A stretch of DNA of 64,000 nt from Pseudomonadota bacterium (lineage in GTDB: Bacteria > Pseudomonadota > Gammaproteobacteria > Steroidobacterales > Steroidobacteraceae), in contig JAJYUA010000003.1 in the NCBI GenBank assembly GCA_021792755.1, positions 62,001 to 126,000 of the forward strand. The letters are read 5' to 3'. Shown here in pieces: positions 44,580 to 54,364 of this stretch. The position numbers were made by a program, and so were the translations under genes. The number at the start of each line of letters is the position of its first letter. The first letter of the stretch is position 1. A model generated the notes under the pieces. It was given only the letters and a program-made list of their open reading frames with translations. It did not search any database and had not been told where the DNA came from.

Positions 44580-45284
44580 TCATGAGGGATGCGGGGCGGA
44601 ACCGGACTCGATGAGCGTGAGTATGCGCTCGGCCGCCTCCTGTTCGGCACGCCGGCGGCTCGAGCCCCTGCCGCACGCTTCAAGCTCGAGGTCGTGCACC
44701 CGGCAGCGCACCGTGAACGTCTGCGCATGCGGCTCGCCCTCGGCCCCGTCCACGGAATAGACCGGCAGCGCCAGGCTGCGCGACTGCAGGTATTCCTGCA
44801 GTCTGGTCTTGGGGTCCTTCAACGCCTCCGGGGCCGGGAGCGCGGCGATGCGCGGCCCGAGCAATCGGCTGATGAGCGCTTCGGCCGCCTCGAGGCCGCC
44901 GTCGAGAAACAGCGCCCCGAAGAGGGCCTCGAGCGCATCGGCGAGGATCGACTCGCGGCGAAACCCGCCGGTCTTGAGCTCCCCGGTGCCGAGCTTGAGC
45001 GCCTCGCCGAGCCCGAGCGAGGCGGCCACCTGCGCGAGCGGCTCAGCGCTCACCACCCGGGCGCGCAGGCGGCTCAAATCCCCTTCGGTGGCCCCGGGGA
45101 AGGCCTCGAACAGGTGCCGCGCCACCACGAGGTTGAGCACCGCATCGCCGAGAAATTCCAGCCGCTCGTTGTTCGGGCCAGGCGCGCTGCGATGCGTGAG
45201 CGCGGCGCGAAACAGCGCCTGCTCGCGCGGGGCGTACCCGAGGCGCCCGTGCAGCCAGGCGCGCGGCCAGTCCGCTCTATCCAC
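44580..45284 (-). CDS. rnc: Ribonuclease III
   Basis: Double-strand-specific endonuclease for rRNA processing. 234 residues. The signature NERLEFLGDAVLNLVVARHLF, the second catalytic acidic residues in ADALEALFGALFLDGG, and a C-terminal double-stranded-RNA-binding domain. Start GTG at 45284, overlapping the DUF4845 stop; the upstream open frame is unrelated. Confidence 0.95.
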   Translation of the reverse strand: MDRADWPRAWLHGRLGYAPREQALFRAALTHRSAPGPNNERLEFLGDAVLNLVVARHLFEAFPGATEGDLSRLRARVVSAEPLAQVAASLGLGEALKLGTGELKTGGFRRESILADALEALFGALFLDGGLEAAEALISRLLGPRIAALPAPEALKDPKTRLQEYLQSRSLALPVYSVDGAEGEPHAQTFTVRCRVHDLELEACGRGSSRRRAEQEAAERILTLIESGSAPHPS

Positions 45285-45651
45285 CGCGGCCAAAGGTGAC
45301 GGACTTGTCGAATTTGACCTGGATCGACAGCGGCCCGAACAGCGGCGCGTAATCGTAGTAGGCCGCCTCCACGCGCCAGCCGGCCCCGTCGCGGCTGATC
45401 GCGATGTCATTGACCGTGGGGTAGTTCACCTCATCGATCTCGAAGTGCCGCCCGATCGCATCCTGGATCTGCCCGATGCTCTGCGCGCCTGCGCCGCCGC
45501 GATACGTGCTCGCCACCTCCTCCAGCGTGCGCGACACGTTCATGTAATTCAGATACACCGGTATCAGGCGCACGCCCGCGTACACGACCAGGGTGAGCGG
45601 TATCAGCAGCACCAGCCAGCCGATCAGTGTGATTCCGCGTTGTCGATGCAT
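45277..45651 (-). CDS. DUF4845 membrane protein
   Basis: 124 residues: a basic N-terminus followed by one helix (GITLIGWLVLLIPLTLVVYAG) resembling a pseudopilin-like leader, then a small extracytoplasmic domain (VRLIPVYLNYMNVSRTLEEV ... FGPLSIQVKFDKSV). DUF4845 proteins are regularly found between lepB and rnc in gammaproteobacteria, as here; function unknown. Overlaps rnc by 8 bp. Confidence 0.88.
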   Translation of the reverse strand: MHRQRGITLIGWLVLLIPLTLVVYAGVRLIPVYLNYMNVSRTLEEVASTYRGGAGAQSIGQIQDAIGRHFEIDEVNYPTVNDIAISRDGAGWRVEAAYYDYAPLFGPLSIQVKFDKSVTFGRGG

Positions 45652-45662
45652 CGCCAACCCCC

Positions 45663-46760
45663 TTACTTGATCTTCATGCCGATGCGGCTCCAGATCGGTC
45701 CGCCCTTGCGGTCGATGTCCCAGTTGAACCAGATGTAGGTCGCCCTGCCGACGAGGTCCTTCTGCGGCACGAAGCCCCAGAAGCGGCTGTCGTCGCTGTT
45801 GTCGCGGTTGTCGCCCATCATCATGTACGCCTTGGGCGGCACGGTCCGGTCGAACAGCCTCGGCTCGGTGAGCGGCAGAGCGTCCGGAGGCGGGTTGCCG
45901 CCGCAGAAGTAGCCGCGCGCATCGGCGCGCGGACAGGTCGGCAGCGGATCCTGCGTCACCTCGAGCGGCACCGGGCACAGCAGCGCCTGGTGCACGTGCG
46001 TGCCGATGTGCTCCGTGGCGATCTGCATGTGCTCGTAGCAGCCGTCGCTGTACGTGCCCGTCACCTTGAAGGGCACCTTGTGGCCGTTGATGGTGATGCG
46101 ATCGTCGCGCACCACGACGTGATCGCCCGGAAGGCCGACCACGCGCTTGATCCAGTCCTGGGACGGCTTGAACGGCGGACGAAACACCGCCACGTCGCCG
46201 AGGTGAGGCTCGCCGGTGCTCAGGATCTTGGTGTGAGTGATCGGAAGGCGCAGGCCGTAAGCGAACTTCTCCACCACGATGAAGTCCCCGTCGAGCAGCG
46301 TCGGCATCATGGAATCGGAGGGGATACGGAACGGCTCGAACAGGAACGAGCGCACCAGCAGCACCACGATCGCCACCGGAAAGAAGCTGCGCGCGTAGTC
46401 GACCGTGGTCGGCTCGATCCGCGCCGCCGGCTCCACGCCTGCGGCCTTGGCCGCGCGGCTGCGCCGCGGGGCGAGCAGCAGCGCATCGATCAGCCACACG
46501 AGCCCCGTCACGGCGGTGATGATGACCAGCACGGCGCTGAAGTTGAGCGTCTCGGAGATGAATATGCGCAGCACCACCGCCACGACGACGATCGGCAGCG
46601 CGCGGTAGCAGAAGCGGATGAGCGCATGCCGGGCGGCCGCCTCGCCCGCCTTCAGCCTGCGCGTAGGCCGCAGCAGCCAGTCATCGATGAAGCAGACCAG
46701 GCCCACCGGGATCGCCAGCCACGAGAGAACGATGATGAGCTGCATCACGATCGACGGCAT
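45663..46760 (-). CDS. lepB: Signal peptidase I with an enlarged membrane domain
   Basis: Cleaves signal peptides at the periplasmic face of the inner membrane. 365 residues. Catalytic Ser in IPSDSMMPTLLDGD and Lys in DWIKRVVGLPGD; box E in MMGDNRDNSDDSRFWGFV. I count four hydrophobic segments before the Ser (about 5-25, 52-72, 78-98, 120-140), more than the two of E. coli LepB. ATG at 46760 preceded by GGAG. Confidence 0.93.
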   Translation of the reverse strand: MPSIVMQLIIVLSWLAIPVGLVCFIDDWLLRPTRRLKAGEAAARHALIRFCYRALPIVVVAVVLRIFISETLNFSAVLVIITAVTGLVWLIDALLLAPRRSRAAKAAGVEPAARIEPTTVDYARSFFPVAIVVLLVRSFLFEPFRIPSDSMMPTLLDGDFIVVEKFAYGLRLPITHTKILSTGEPHLGDVAVFRPPFKPSQDWIKRVVGLPGDHVVVRDDRITINGHKVPFKVTGTYSDGCYEHMQIATEHIGTHVHQALLCPVPLEVTQDPLPTCPRADARGYFCGGNPPPDALPLTEPRLFDRTVPPKAYMMMGDNRDNSDDSRFWGFVPQKDLVGRATYIWFNWDIDRKGGPIWSRIGMKIK

Positions 46761-46865
46761 GAGGACTCCATGGGTGAGTTCGGGAACAAGACCGGAATGA
46801 GAGGATGCGGGCACCGAGGTGCCGGGCGAGGTCGGGCGCTTGTGCTCATCGAGCCCCCCGGGGCG

Positions 46866-48659
46866 CTATTTGTGGCCCACTTTCAGGACGGCGAGGAACG
46901 CCTCCTGCGGAATCTCGACCCGGCCCAGCTGTTTCATGCGTTTCTTGCCCTCTTTTTGTTTCTCGAGCAGCTTGCGTTTGCGGCTGACGTCCCCGCCATA
47001 GCACTTGGCCAGCACGTTCTTGCGCAACGCCTTGACCGTGGCGCGCGCGATGATCGCGCTGCCGATGGCCGCCTGCACGGCGACCTCGAACATCTGCCGC
47101 GGGATGAGCTCGTGCATCTTGTCGACCAGCTCGCGGCCGCGCTGATACGCATTTTCGCGATGCACGATGATCGAGAGCGCGTCCACCCGCTCGCCGTTGA
47201 TGAGAATGTCGAGCTTCACCAGCGGGGCGGCCTGGAAATGCGAGAACTCGTAATCGAACGACGCGTAGCCGCGGCTCACGGACTTCAGCCGGTCGAAGAA
47301 ATCGAGCACCACCTCGGCGAGCGGCAGCTCGTACTGCAGCGAGACCTGCGTGCCGAGGTAGTGCATCCTCTTCTGCACGCCGCGCTTGTCGTTGCAGAGC
47401 TTGAGCACCGCGCCGACGTGATCCGGCGGCACCAGGATGTTGGCGACGATGATCGGCTCGCGGATCTGCTCGATCTCGTTGGAGGGCGGGAGCTTCGCGG
47501 GGTTGTCCACGTACTCGATCTCGCCGTTGGTACGGGCCACCTCGTAGACCACCGTGGGGGCGCTGGTGACCAGATCGAGGTTGTATTCGCGCTCCAGGCG
47601 CTCCTGCACGATGTCCATGTGCAGCAGTCCCAGGAACCCGCAGCGGAATCCGAACCCGAGGGCGCCGGACACCTCCGGCTCGTAGTGCAGCGCCGAGTCG
47701 TTGAGCCTCAGCTTGGCGAGCGCGTCGCGAAAGCTTTCGTAGTCCTCGGAATTGACCGGGAAGAGCCCTGCGAACACCCGCGGCTTGATCTGCCTGAATC
47801 CCGGCAGGGGCGCGGATGCCGGGCGGCTCTCGAGCGTGATGGTGTCGCCCACCGGCGCCCCGTCGATCTCCTTGATGCCCGCCACGATGAAGCCCACGTC
47901 CCCGGTTGACAGCGCCTGCTCGACGATCGGTTTCGGGGTGAAGCGCCCCAGGCGATCGACCGTGTGGGAGCGGCCGGTGGACACCACGCGGATCTTCCCG
48001 CCCGTGCTCACCGCACCGTTCACGACCCGCACGAGCGACACCACCCCGACGTAGTTGTCGAACCACGAATCGATGATCAGCGCCTGCAGGGGCCCGTGCG
48101 GATCGCCCTTGGGCGCCGGAATACGCCGGATCAGCGTCTCGAGCAGCTCCGGCACCCCCTCGCCCGTCTTGGCGCTCACACGCACCGCATCCCGCGCCTC
48201 GATGCCGATGATCTCCTCGATCTCGCGCATGACGCGCTCCGGATCGGCCGAGGGCAGGTCGATCTTGTTGATGACGGGCAGCACTTCCAGGCCCTGCTCG
48301 ATCGCGGTGTAGCAGTTGGCCACGCTCTGCGCCTCCACTCCCTGGGAGGCGTCGACCACCAGCAATGCACCGTCGCACGCGGCCAGCGACCGCGAGACCT
48401 CGTACGAGAAATCCACGTGCCCCGGGGTATCGATCATGTTCAGCTGATACCGCTCTCCGTCGCGCGCGTCATAGTAAAGGGTCACGCTCTGGGCCTTTAT
48501 AGTAATGCCCCGCTCACGCTCCAGGTCCATCGAATCGAGCACCTGGGACTGCATCTCCCGCTCATCCAGGCCCCGGCAGAGCTGGATGAGCCGATCGGCC
48601 AGGGTGGACTTGCCGTGATCGACGTGTGCGATGATCGAAAAATTACGTATGAGCCGCAT
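46866..48659 (-). CDS. lepA: Elongation factor 4
   Basis: Ribosome-associated GTPase that acts on stalled or back-translocated ribosomes and on 30S assembly. 597 residues. G1 [15 protein letters not shown], switch region [11 protein letters not shown]3 [13 protein letters not shown]4 [11 protein letters not shown], and the LepA C-terminal domain ending [29 protein letters not shown] at 48659. 105 bp upstream of lepB, the usual neighbour. Confidence 0.97.
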   Translation of the reverse strand: MRLIRNFSIIAHVDHGKSTLADRLIQLCRGLDEREMQSQVLDSMDLERERGITIKAQSVTLYYDARDGERYQLNMIDTPGHVDFSYEVSRSLAACDGALLVVDASQGVEAQSVANCYTAIEQGLEVLPVINKIDLPSADPERVMREIEEIIGIEARDAVRVSAKTGEGVPELLETLIRRIPAPKGDPHGPLQALIIDSWFDNYVGVVSLVRVVNGAVSTGGKIRVVSTGRSHTVDRLGRFTPKPIVEQALSTGDVGFIVAGIKEIDGAPVGDTITLESRPASAPLPGFRQIKPRVFAGLFPVNSEDYESFRDALAKLRLNDSALHYEPEVSGALGFGFRCGFLGLLHMDIVQERLEREYNLDLVTSAPTVVYEVARTNGEIEYVDNPAKLPPSNEIEQIREPIIVANILVPPDHVGAVLKLCNDKRGVQKRMHYLGTQVSLQYELPLAEVVLDFFDRLKSVSRGYASFDYEFSHFQAAPLVKLDILINGERVDALSIIVHRENAYQRGRELVDKMHELIPRQMFEVAVQAAIGSAIIARATVKALRKNVLAKCYGGDVSRKRKLLEKQKEGKKRMKQLGRVEIPQEAFLAVLKVGHK

Positions 48660-48722
48660 GAATCCGGGTCGCGTTCTCTGCCGCGCCAGATTTTCAGGCT
48701 GCGGGATGGGTATGGCGCGCGA

Positions 48723-48965
48723 TTATACGCGCCCTAGCAGACGCTGCAGCTCGGGCGCATCGAGCCGGTGGCGGCAGACTACCGTGCCATCGAGCAGGAG
48801 CACCGGCACGTGCAATCCGTGGCGGCGCTGCAGCAGCGCATCGCTGTCCACGTCGAGCAGCTCGATGGGGGGCAACGGGATCGTGCGACCGAGCTCGCGC
48901 AGCTCCGCGAGCATCTCGTCGCACAACGGGCAATCCTGCCGGTGAACCAGGGTGAGGGTGCTCAT
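48723..48965 (-). CDS. Glutaredoxin-like (DUF836) protein
   Basis: 80-residue thioredoxin-fold protein: LTLVHRQDCPLCDEMLAELREL with a CPLC active site, then LDVDSDALLQRRHGLHVPVLLLDG containing the cis-proline (VPV). No signal peptide. The ATG at 48965 overlaps the mucB stop as ATGA. It lies between the sigma-E locus and lepA, where Pseudomonas has mucC and mucD. Confidence 0.85.
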   Translation of the reverse strand: MSTLTLVHRQDCPLCDEMLAELRELGRTIPLPPIELLDVDSDALLQRRHGLHVPVLLLDGTVVCRHRLDAPELQRLLGRV

Positions 48966-50053
48966 GGCTCGGGCGAGTGTGCGAAAGGCCCGGCCGGCAG
49001 CCGGGGAAGGGAGGTTTTGCCGGCGGCGCGCACCGAATCCGCGATGGAGCGGACCGTGCGCGCCGGCACCTCGCCCACCGCGGTCACTCTGTGGCCGTCG
49101 ACGAGCGTGGAGAACACATACGAGGCGCCCATCCGCGCCGATTCGACCACCGGCCCCCGGGAGGCGGTCTCGGTGTGCCGCTCTACGAACACCGACACCG
49201 ACGCCAACCCGTCCGTATAGACGAGGTGATCCACCGGTCCCGGCGAGCCCGGCATCACCTGCGCCGCGCTCATGGCCATGTGAAACCCCGGCGGCAGCCA
49301 CTCCGCGCTCCAGGCCGGCATCCTGACGCTGCGCGGCACGGACGCATCGGTGCGCAGCCAGCGGTAGCCGGCGGTGGAGATGCCGGGCTTGAAGGCCGAG
49401 CCGGGGATGTGGGAGCGTACCTCGAGGGTCGCGAAGGCGATCTGCTCGATCACGTGGCCCCCGGGTCTGTTGCGCGTGTCCCAGAGCTGGATCTTCAACG
49501 GCAAACCCGACCGGTCGATCCACAGCCGGTAGCCGTAGCGATACTGGTCTTTCGGCATCACGGTGATGAGGCGGGTAGCGTGCTGGTCGATGCGCATGCG
49601 CGCCACCTCTCGGATGTCGTAGAAACGAGCGGTCTGCGCATTGATGACCGGGATGTCGCCGAGCAGCGAGCTCCTCGGCAGCATGTGCTCGACCAGCACC
49701 ATGCGCTTGTCGGGCAGATAGCAGGTGAGCTTCGATCCGCGGCGAATGAACTCGCGCCCCGAGCCATCGAGGGACTGCAGCCGCTCTGATACCACCCCGT
49801 CCTTGACGCGATGGATGATGCGCAGCATCTGCACCTTGCCGTCCTGCGAGTGGGCGAAGGTGCCTTCGTAGTCGAGCGCGGTGAGCGCGTGATTCATGCG
49901 CCGCAGCCATTGCATCGGCCGGCTCGGCTGCCCCGAGTGAGCCGGTGCGGCCGGCCGCACCGGCTCGGCCGCGCTCGCCGCGCCGCACAGCGCCACTGCC
50001 AGCGCAAGCGCCAGGACGCCGAGGTATCCGCTACCGAATTTGGCGGGGCGCAT
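48962..50053 (-). CDS. mucB: Periplasmic sigma-E regulator MucB/RseB
   Basis: 363 residues with a signal peptide (GVLALALAVALCGAASA). The MucB/RseB lipid-sensing fold is seen in MNHALTALDYEGTFAHSQDGKVQMLRIIHRVKDG, SLDGSGREFIRRG and KDQYRYGYRLWIDRSGLPLK. It protects the anti-sigma factor from proteolysis and senses mislocalised lipoproteins or LPS. Overlaps rseA by 23 bp and the glutaredoxin gene by 4 bp. Confidence 0.93.
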   Translation of the reverse strand: MRPAKFGSGYLGVLALALAVALCGAASAAEPVRPAAPAHSGQPSRPMQWLRRMNHALTALDYEGTFAHSQDGKVQMLRIIHRVKDGVVSERLQSLDGSGREFIRRGSKLTCYLPDKRMVLVEHMLPRSSLLGDIPVINAQTARFYDIREVARMRIDQHATRLITVMPKDQYRYGYRLWIDRSGLPLKIQLWDTRNRPGGHVIEQIAFATLEVRSHIPGSAFKPGISTAGYRWLRTDASVPRSVRMPAWSAEWLPPGFHMAMSAAQVMPGSPGPVDHLVYTDGLASVSVFVERHTETASRGPVVESARMGASYVFSTLVDGHRVTAVGEVPARTVRSIADSVRAAGKTSLPRLPAGPFAHSPEP

Positions 50054-50681
50054 GGCCGTGCCGGCCGGAGGCTTGCTGCCCGGACACGGCGGAGGGGCTG
50101 CGGGCGCCGAGCGCGCCCACCATCAGCTCCGAGAGCAGGCTGCCGCGGCTGATCGGCCAGGAATAGGCACTGTGCGCCACGACATAATCGGCCAGCTGTG
50201 TGGGCGGGACTGCCATCATGGCGGGCTGGGTCGAGGCCGGCGGCACGACGAAGCTGTCCGAGGCGCGGGAGACGGAGCGCGAGCCGGCAACCGTCGAAGC
50301 GCTCGCCACCGTCATCTGCGGCGGCTGGCCTATGGCGGAAGCCTCCAGGTGAAGCAACAGAATCGATACCGCGGCGACCCCCGCCGCCATGCCGGCTCCG
50401 GCCACCAGGCGCGTCCAGCCCGCCAGCCCGCCCCGCCAGGCCGGCGCCGAGGCGGCCAGCACCGGCTCGCGGGTGAGCGCCTCGTTCACGCGGCCGGCCA
50501 CCGCGCTTTGCAGCACCACGCCCCGCTCGGAGCGGATGACCGCCCCGATCACCGCGTAGCGGCTCCAACGGGCTTTCAGGGCATCGTCACGGGACAGGCG
50601 CCGGGCGAGCAGCTCGCACTCGACGGCCGGAAGCTCGTCGTCGAACATCGCGGAAAGCTGGCTATCGAGCTCCTCGTTCAT
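50031..50681 (-). CDS. rseA: Anti-sigma-E factor RseA/MucA
   Basis: 216-residue single-pass inner-membrane protein. The cytoplasmic N-terminal domain (LDSQLSAMFDDELPAVECELLARRLSRDDALKARWSRYAVIGAVIR) binds RpoE; a helix (LVAGAGMAAGVAAVSILLLHL, about 91-112) leads to a Ser/Ala-rich periplasmic tail, target of regulated proteolysis. The ATG overlaps the rpoE stop as ATGA. Confidence 0.92.
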   Translation of the reverse strand: MNEELDSQLSAMFDDELPAVECELLARRLSRDDALKARWSRYAVIGAVIRSERGVVLQSAVAGRVNEALTREPVLAASAPAWRGGLAGWTRLVAGAGMAAGVAAVSILLLHLEASAIGQPPQMTVASASTVAGSRSVSRASDSFVVPPASTQPAMMAVPPTQLADYVVAHSAYSWPISRGSLLSELMVGALGARSPSAVSGQQASGRHGHAPRQIR

Positions 50682-51286
50682 TCGAGCTCCTCCGTGCGGC
50701 CGAGCCCCCCCTCGAACACCTCGCGCAGCCGTTGATCGATCGCCTCGCGCGCACGGAAAATGCGCGAGCGGACGGTGCCCACCGGGCAGCCCATGGTCGA
50801 GGCGATCTGCTCGTACGAGAGCCCCTCGAGCTCGCGCAGCACGATGGCGGTGCGCAGGTCCTCGGGCAACTGCTCGATTGCGGCGTTCACGGTCTGGCGG
50901 ATCTCGTCCGTCAGCACCAGGCCCTCGGGCGTTTCGGAATCTTTCAGTCGGCCTTGCATGTCGTAGGACTCATCGATGCTGGTGCGGTCGAGGTCGTAAT
51001 CGACGGGACTGCGGTCTCGGGAGACCACCGCGTTCTTGGCGGTGTTGATGGCGATGCGGTAGAGCCAGGTGTAGAAAGCGCTGTCGCCGCGGAACTGCGG
51101 CAGTGCCCGATAGGCCTTGATGAAGGCCTCCTGGGCGATATCCTCGGCCTCGGCCGGGTTTCGGACATAGCGCGTCACCAGCTTGACCAGTTTGTGCTGG
51201 TACTTCAGCACCAGCACATCGAAAGCCCCTTTGTCGCCGCGCTGCACACGGCGAACCAGGCTCAAATCGCTGACATCGGCGCCCAT
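50678..51286 (-). CDS. rpoE: Envelope-stress sigma factor RpoE/AlgU
   Basis: 202-residue ECF sigma factor. Region 2 (DLSLVRRVQRGDKGAFDVLVLKYQHKLVKLVTRYVRNPAEAEDIAQEAFIKAYRAL) and region 4 (LPEDLRTAIVLRELEGLSYEQIASTMGCPVGTVRSRIFRAREAI) are nearly identical in pattern to AlgU/RpoE. The ATG at 51286 is chosen to fit the family; the longer open frame runs back through a sigma-E promoter. First gene of rpoE-rseA-mucB-glutaredoxin. Confidence 0.96.
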   Translation of the reverse strand: MGADVSDLSLVRRVQRGDKGAFDVLVLKYQHKLVKLVTRYVRNPAEAEDIAQEAFIKAYRALPQFRGDSAFYTWLYRIAINTAKNAVVSRDRSPVDYDLDRTSIDESYDMQGRLKDSETPEGLVLTDEIRQTVNAAIEQLPEDLRTAIVLRELEGLSYEQIASTMGCPVGTVRSRIFRAREAIDQRLREVFEGGLGRTEELE

Positions 51287-51335
51287 TCGCGCGCCCTCTG
51301 CTCCTGTCCGGAAGGCCGCTCGCGCCGCGACCTGA

Positions 51336-51363
51336 ATTGACACTGAATCTTTAGAAAAGTTCA
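51336..51363 (-). promoter_or_regulatory. Sigma-E-dependent autoregulatory promoter of rpoE
   Basis: On the minus strand TGAACTT (51363-51357), a 16-bp spacer and TCAAT (51340-51336), matching the sigma-E consensus (GAACTT, 16-17 bp, TCnnA). The expected start gives a leader of about 43 nt. It lies between sdhE and rpoE. Confidence 0.78.
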
Positions 51364-51433
51364 GGTGCCCCTGAGACCCGTGGTCCGGGCCGTGCCACAA
51401 TCCGCCATCATGCCCGATTTGGCGCGCGATGTG

Positions 51434-51715
51434 CTACCGGCCCGCCTGCATCGCCCCCGGCTCCGGCGCGCCGCGGCAGGCGAGAATGCGCTCGACGAGC
51501 CCGGCGAGCTCGGGGTCCTGCGGGACACGACCGCCGAGCAGATAGGCGGCGAGCTCGGGGTCGGGCTGCTCGAGAAGCCGCGCGAGCGCCCGCCGCTCCG
51601 GGGCGCTTGCGCCGGCCAGGGTGGCCCGCGCATAGCGCTCGAGCAGCACGTCGAGCTCCTTGAGGCCGCGCCGGCAGCGCCACCGGAGCCGCCGCGCTTC
51701 AGCGTTCATCGACAT
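51434..51715 (-). CDS. sdhE: Succinate dehydrogenase assembly factor SdhE
   Basis: 93-residue DUF339 protein that promotes FAD attachment to SdhA. RRLRWRCRRGLKELDVLLERYAR is the family signature (normally RRG[MT]xELD), followed by LLEQPDPELAAYLLGGRVPQDPELAGLVERI. ATG at 51715 or 51709. It follows sdhB by 67 bp, placing the assembly factor in the sdh operon. Confidence 0.9.
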   Translation of the reverse strand: MSMNAEARRLRWRCRRGLKELDVLLERYARATLAGASAPERRALARLLEQPDPELAAYLLGGRVPQDPELAGLVERILACRGAPEPGAMQAGR

Positions 51716-51782
51716 GGCCTGCCGTGGCCCGCCAGACGAAGGCGGCACTGACGCCGGCACTCCCCACCCACGGTGCACCCTT

Positions 51783-52565
51783 TCAGCTTTGCCGCTCCAC
51801 CAGCATCTTTTTGATCTCGGCGATCGCCTTGGCGGGATTGAGGTCCTTCGGACACACATCGGTGCAGTTCATGATGGTGTGGCACCGATACAGCTTGAAG
51901 GGATCCTCGAGCGCATCCAGCCGCTGCCCGCTCGCCTCGTCGCGGCTGTCGATGATCCAGCGATAGGCCGCCAGCAGCGCCGCCGGCCCGAGGTAGCGGT
52001 CGCTGTTCCACCAGTAGCTCGGACAGGAGGTCGAGCAGCATGCGCACAGGATGCACGCGGCCGGCCGGTCGATCTTCTCCTGCTCCGCCTTCGACTGCAG
52101 TCGCTCCCGATCGGGCGGTGCCGGGGTCTCGGCGAGCAGCCAGGGCTTGACCGAGGCGTACTGGGCATAGAAGTGGGTCAGGTCCGGCACCAGGTCCTTC
52201 ACGACCGGCATGTGCGGCAACGGATAGATGTGCACCTCGCGGCCGAGATCGTGCAGCGAGGTGATGCAGGCCAGGCGGTTCAACCCGTCGATGTTCATCG
52301 CGCACGAGCCGCAGATGCCCTCGCGGCAGGAGCGGCGGAAAGCGAGCGAGGAATCGACGGTGCTCTTGATGCGGATCAGCGCATCGAGCACCATTTGGCC
52401 GCACTCGCCCGCCTCGAGCTCGAACGTGTCCACGCGCGGGTTCTCGCCCGAGTCCGGATCGAAACGATAGATGCGAAAGGCGCGCACCTCGCGCGCTGCC
52501 TCGGGCGCCTTGTGAGTCACGCCCTTGCGGATGCGGGAGTTGGCAGGCAGTCGAAAGTCAGCCAT
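51783..52565 (-). CDS. sdhB: Succinate dehydrogenase iron-sulfur subunit
   Basis: Carries electrons from FAD to quinone. 260 residues. [2Fe-2S] ligands in [22 protein letters not shown], [4Fe-4S] and [3Fe-4S] ligands in [16 protein letters not shown] and [20 protein letters not shown] at 52565, 14 bp after sdhA. Confidence 0.97.
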   Translation of the reverse strand: MADFRLPANSRIRKGVTHKAPEAAREVRAFRIYRFDPDSGENPRVDTFELEAGECGQMVLDALIRIKSTVDSSLAFRRSCREGICGSCAMNIDGLNRLACITSLHDLGREVHIYPLPHMPVVKDLVPDLTHFYAQYASVKPWLLAETPAPPDRERLQSKAEQEKIDRPAACILCACCSTSCPSYWWNSDRYLGPAALLAAYRWIIDSRDEASGQRLDALEDPFKLYRCHTIMNCTDVCPKDLNPAKAIAEIKKMLVERQS

Positions 52566-52579
52566 CGGAGAGCCTTGGA

Positions 52580-54364
52580 TCAGTAGGTCCGCGCCTTCGG
52601 CGGAATGGTCTCGGCGTCGGACGTCAGGGTGTTCAGGTGCACCGGCCGGTACCCGAAGCGCACCTTGCCGGGCCCCTCCACCCACACCAGGGTATGCTTC
52701 AGCCAGTGTGCATCGTCGCGGCTCGGGAAATCCTCGCGCGCATGCGCGCCGCGGCTCTCGGTGCGGTTGCCTGCCGAGTGCAGGGTGGCGGTGGCGGCCA
52801 TCAGCAGGTTCTCGAGCTCCATTGTCTCGATGAGATCGGTGTTCCAGATGAGCGAGCGGTCCGTGATGCGCACGTCGGCGAACGCCCCGTAGGTCTGCGC
52901 GAGCTTGCGCGCCCCGTCCTCCAGGGTCTGCCCGGTGCGAAAGACCCCCGCGTCCATCTGCATGGTCTTCTGCATCTCGAGGCGGATGTCAGCGGTGGGA
53001 CGCGAGCCGTTGGCGTTGCGCAGCCGATCGAGGCGGGAAAGCGCGAGCTCGGCGGCCTCCTTCGGCAGCGGCGCATGGCGCGTGCCCGGCTTCAGCACCT
53101 CGGCGCACCGCCGCGCCGCCTGGCGCCCGAACACCACCAGGTCGAGAAGCGAGTTCGATCCCAGGCGGTTCGCCCCGTGCACCGACACGCAGGCGGCCTC
53201 GCCGACGGCCATCAGGCCCGGCACGACGCTGTGCGGGTCGCCGTCCTTGCCCGAGAGGACCTCGCCGTGGTAATTGCACGGGATGCCGCCCATGTTGTAG
53301 TGGGCCGTCGGCTGCACCGGGATGGGCTGCTTGGTGACATCGACGCCGGCGAAGATGCGCGAGGTCTCCGCGATGCCCGGCAGGCGCTCGTGAATGACCT
53401 CGGGCCCCAGGTGCTCGAGGTGCAGATCGATGTGATCGTGCTCGGCGCCGACTCCGCGCCCCTCGCGGATCTCGATGGTCATGGCGCGGCTGACCACGTC
53501 GCGCGAGGCGAGGTCCTTGGCGTTCGGCGCGTAGCGCTCCATGAAGCGCTCGCCCTTGGAGTTGGTGAGATAGCCGCCCTCACCGCGCACACCCTCGGTG
53601 ATCAGGCAGCCGGCCCCGTAGATGCCGGTCGGGTGAAATTGCACGAACTCCATGTCCTGAAGCGGCAGTCCCGCGCGCAGCACCATGCCGTTGCCGTCGC
53701 CCGTGCAGGAGTGGGCCGAGGTGCAGGAGAAGTACGTGCGCCCGTAGCCGCCGGTGGCGAGGATCGTCATGTGCGCGCGGAAGCGGTGCAGCCTGCCTTC
53801 GGTCAGGTCCAGGGCGACCACGCCCCGGCAGGCGCCGTTTTCCATCATCAGGTCGAGGGCGAAGTATTCCACGAAGAACGTCGCGCGGCGGCGCATCGAC
53901 TGCTGGTAGAGCGTATGCAGCATCGCATGGCCCGTGCGATCGGCCGCCGCGCAGGTGCGCTGCGCGATTCCCTTGCCGAAATGCGTGGTCATGCCGCCGA
54001 AGGGTCTTTGATATATCCGTCCTTCCTCGGTGCGGGAGAACGGCACACCGTAGTGCTCGAGCTCGATCACCGCCGCCGGCGCCTCCTTGCACATGAGCTC
54101 GATGGCGTCCTGATCGCCCAGCCAGTCCGACCCCTTGACCGTGTCGTACATGTGCCAGCGCCAGTCGTCCTCGCCCATGTTGCCGAGCGCGGCGCTGATG
54201 CCGCCCTGGGCCGCCACGGTGTGGCTGCGCGTGGGAAAGAGCTTGCTGATGCAGGCCGTCGACAAACCCGCTTCGGCCAGACCCAGCGTGGCGCGCAGCC
54301 CCGAGCCGCCCGCACCGACGACGATGACGTCGTACGTATGATCGATGAATTCGTAAGCGCTCAT
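52580..54364 (-). CDS. sdhA: Succinate dehydrogenase flavoprotein subunit
   Basis: 594 residues. Rossmann motif [19 protein letters not shown]; the FAD-linked His in [11 protein letters not shown]; active-site blocks [23 protein letters not shown] and [17 protein letters not shown]. Oxidises succinate to fumarate (TCA cycle, complex II). The ATG overlaps the sdhD stop as ATGA. Confidence 0.97.
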   Translation of the reverse strand: MSAYEFIDHTYDVIVVGAGGSGLRATLGLAEAGLSTACISKLFPTRSHTVAAQGGISAALGNMGEDDWRWHMYDTVKGSDWLGDQDAIELMCKEAPAAVIELEHYGVPFSRTEEGRIYQRPFGGMTTHFGKGIAQRTCAAADRTGHAMLHTLYQQSMRRRATFFVEYFALDLMMENGACRGVVALDLTEGRLHRFRAHMTILATGGYGRTYFSCTSAHSCTGDGNGMVLRAGLPLQDMEFVQFHPTGIYGAGCLITEGVRGEGGYLTNSKGERFMERYAPNAKDLASRDVVSRAMTIEIREGRGVGAEHDHIDLHLEHLGPEVIHERLPGIAETSRIFAGVDVTKQPIPVQPTAHYNMGGIPCNYHGEVLSGKDGDPHSVVPGLMAVGEAACVSVHGANRLGSNSLLDLVVFGRQAARRCAEVLKPGTRHAPLPKEAAELALSRLDRLRNANGSRPTADIRLEMQKTMQMDAGVFRTGQTLEDGARKLAQTYGAFADVRITDRSLIWNTDLIETMELENLLMAATATLHSAGNRTESRGAHAREDFPSRDDAHWLKHTLVWVEGPGKVRFGYRPVHLNTLTSDAETIPPKARTY

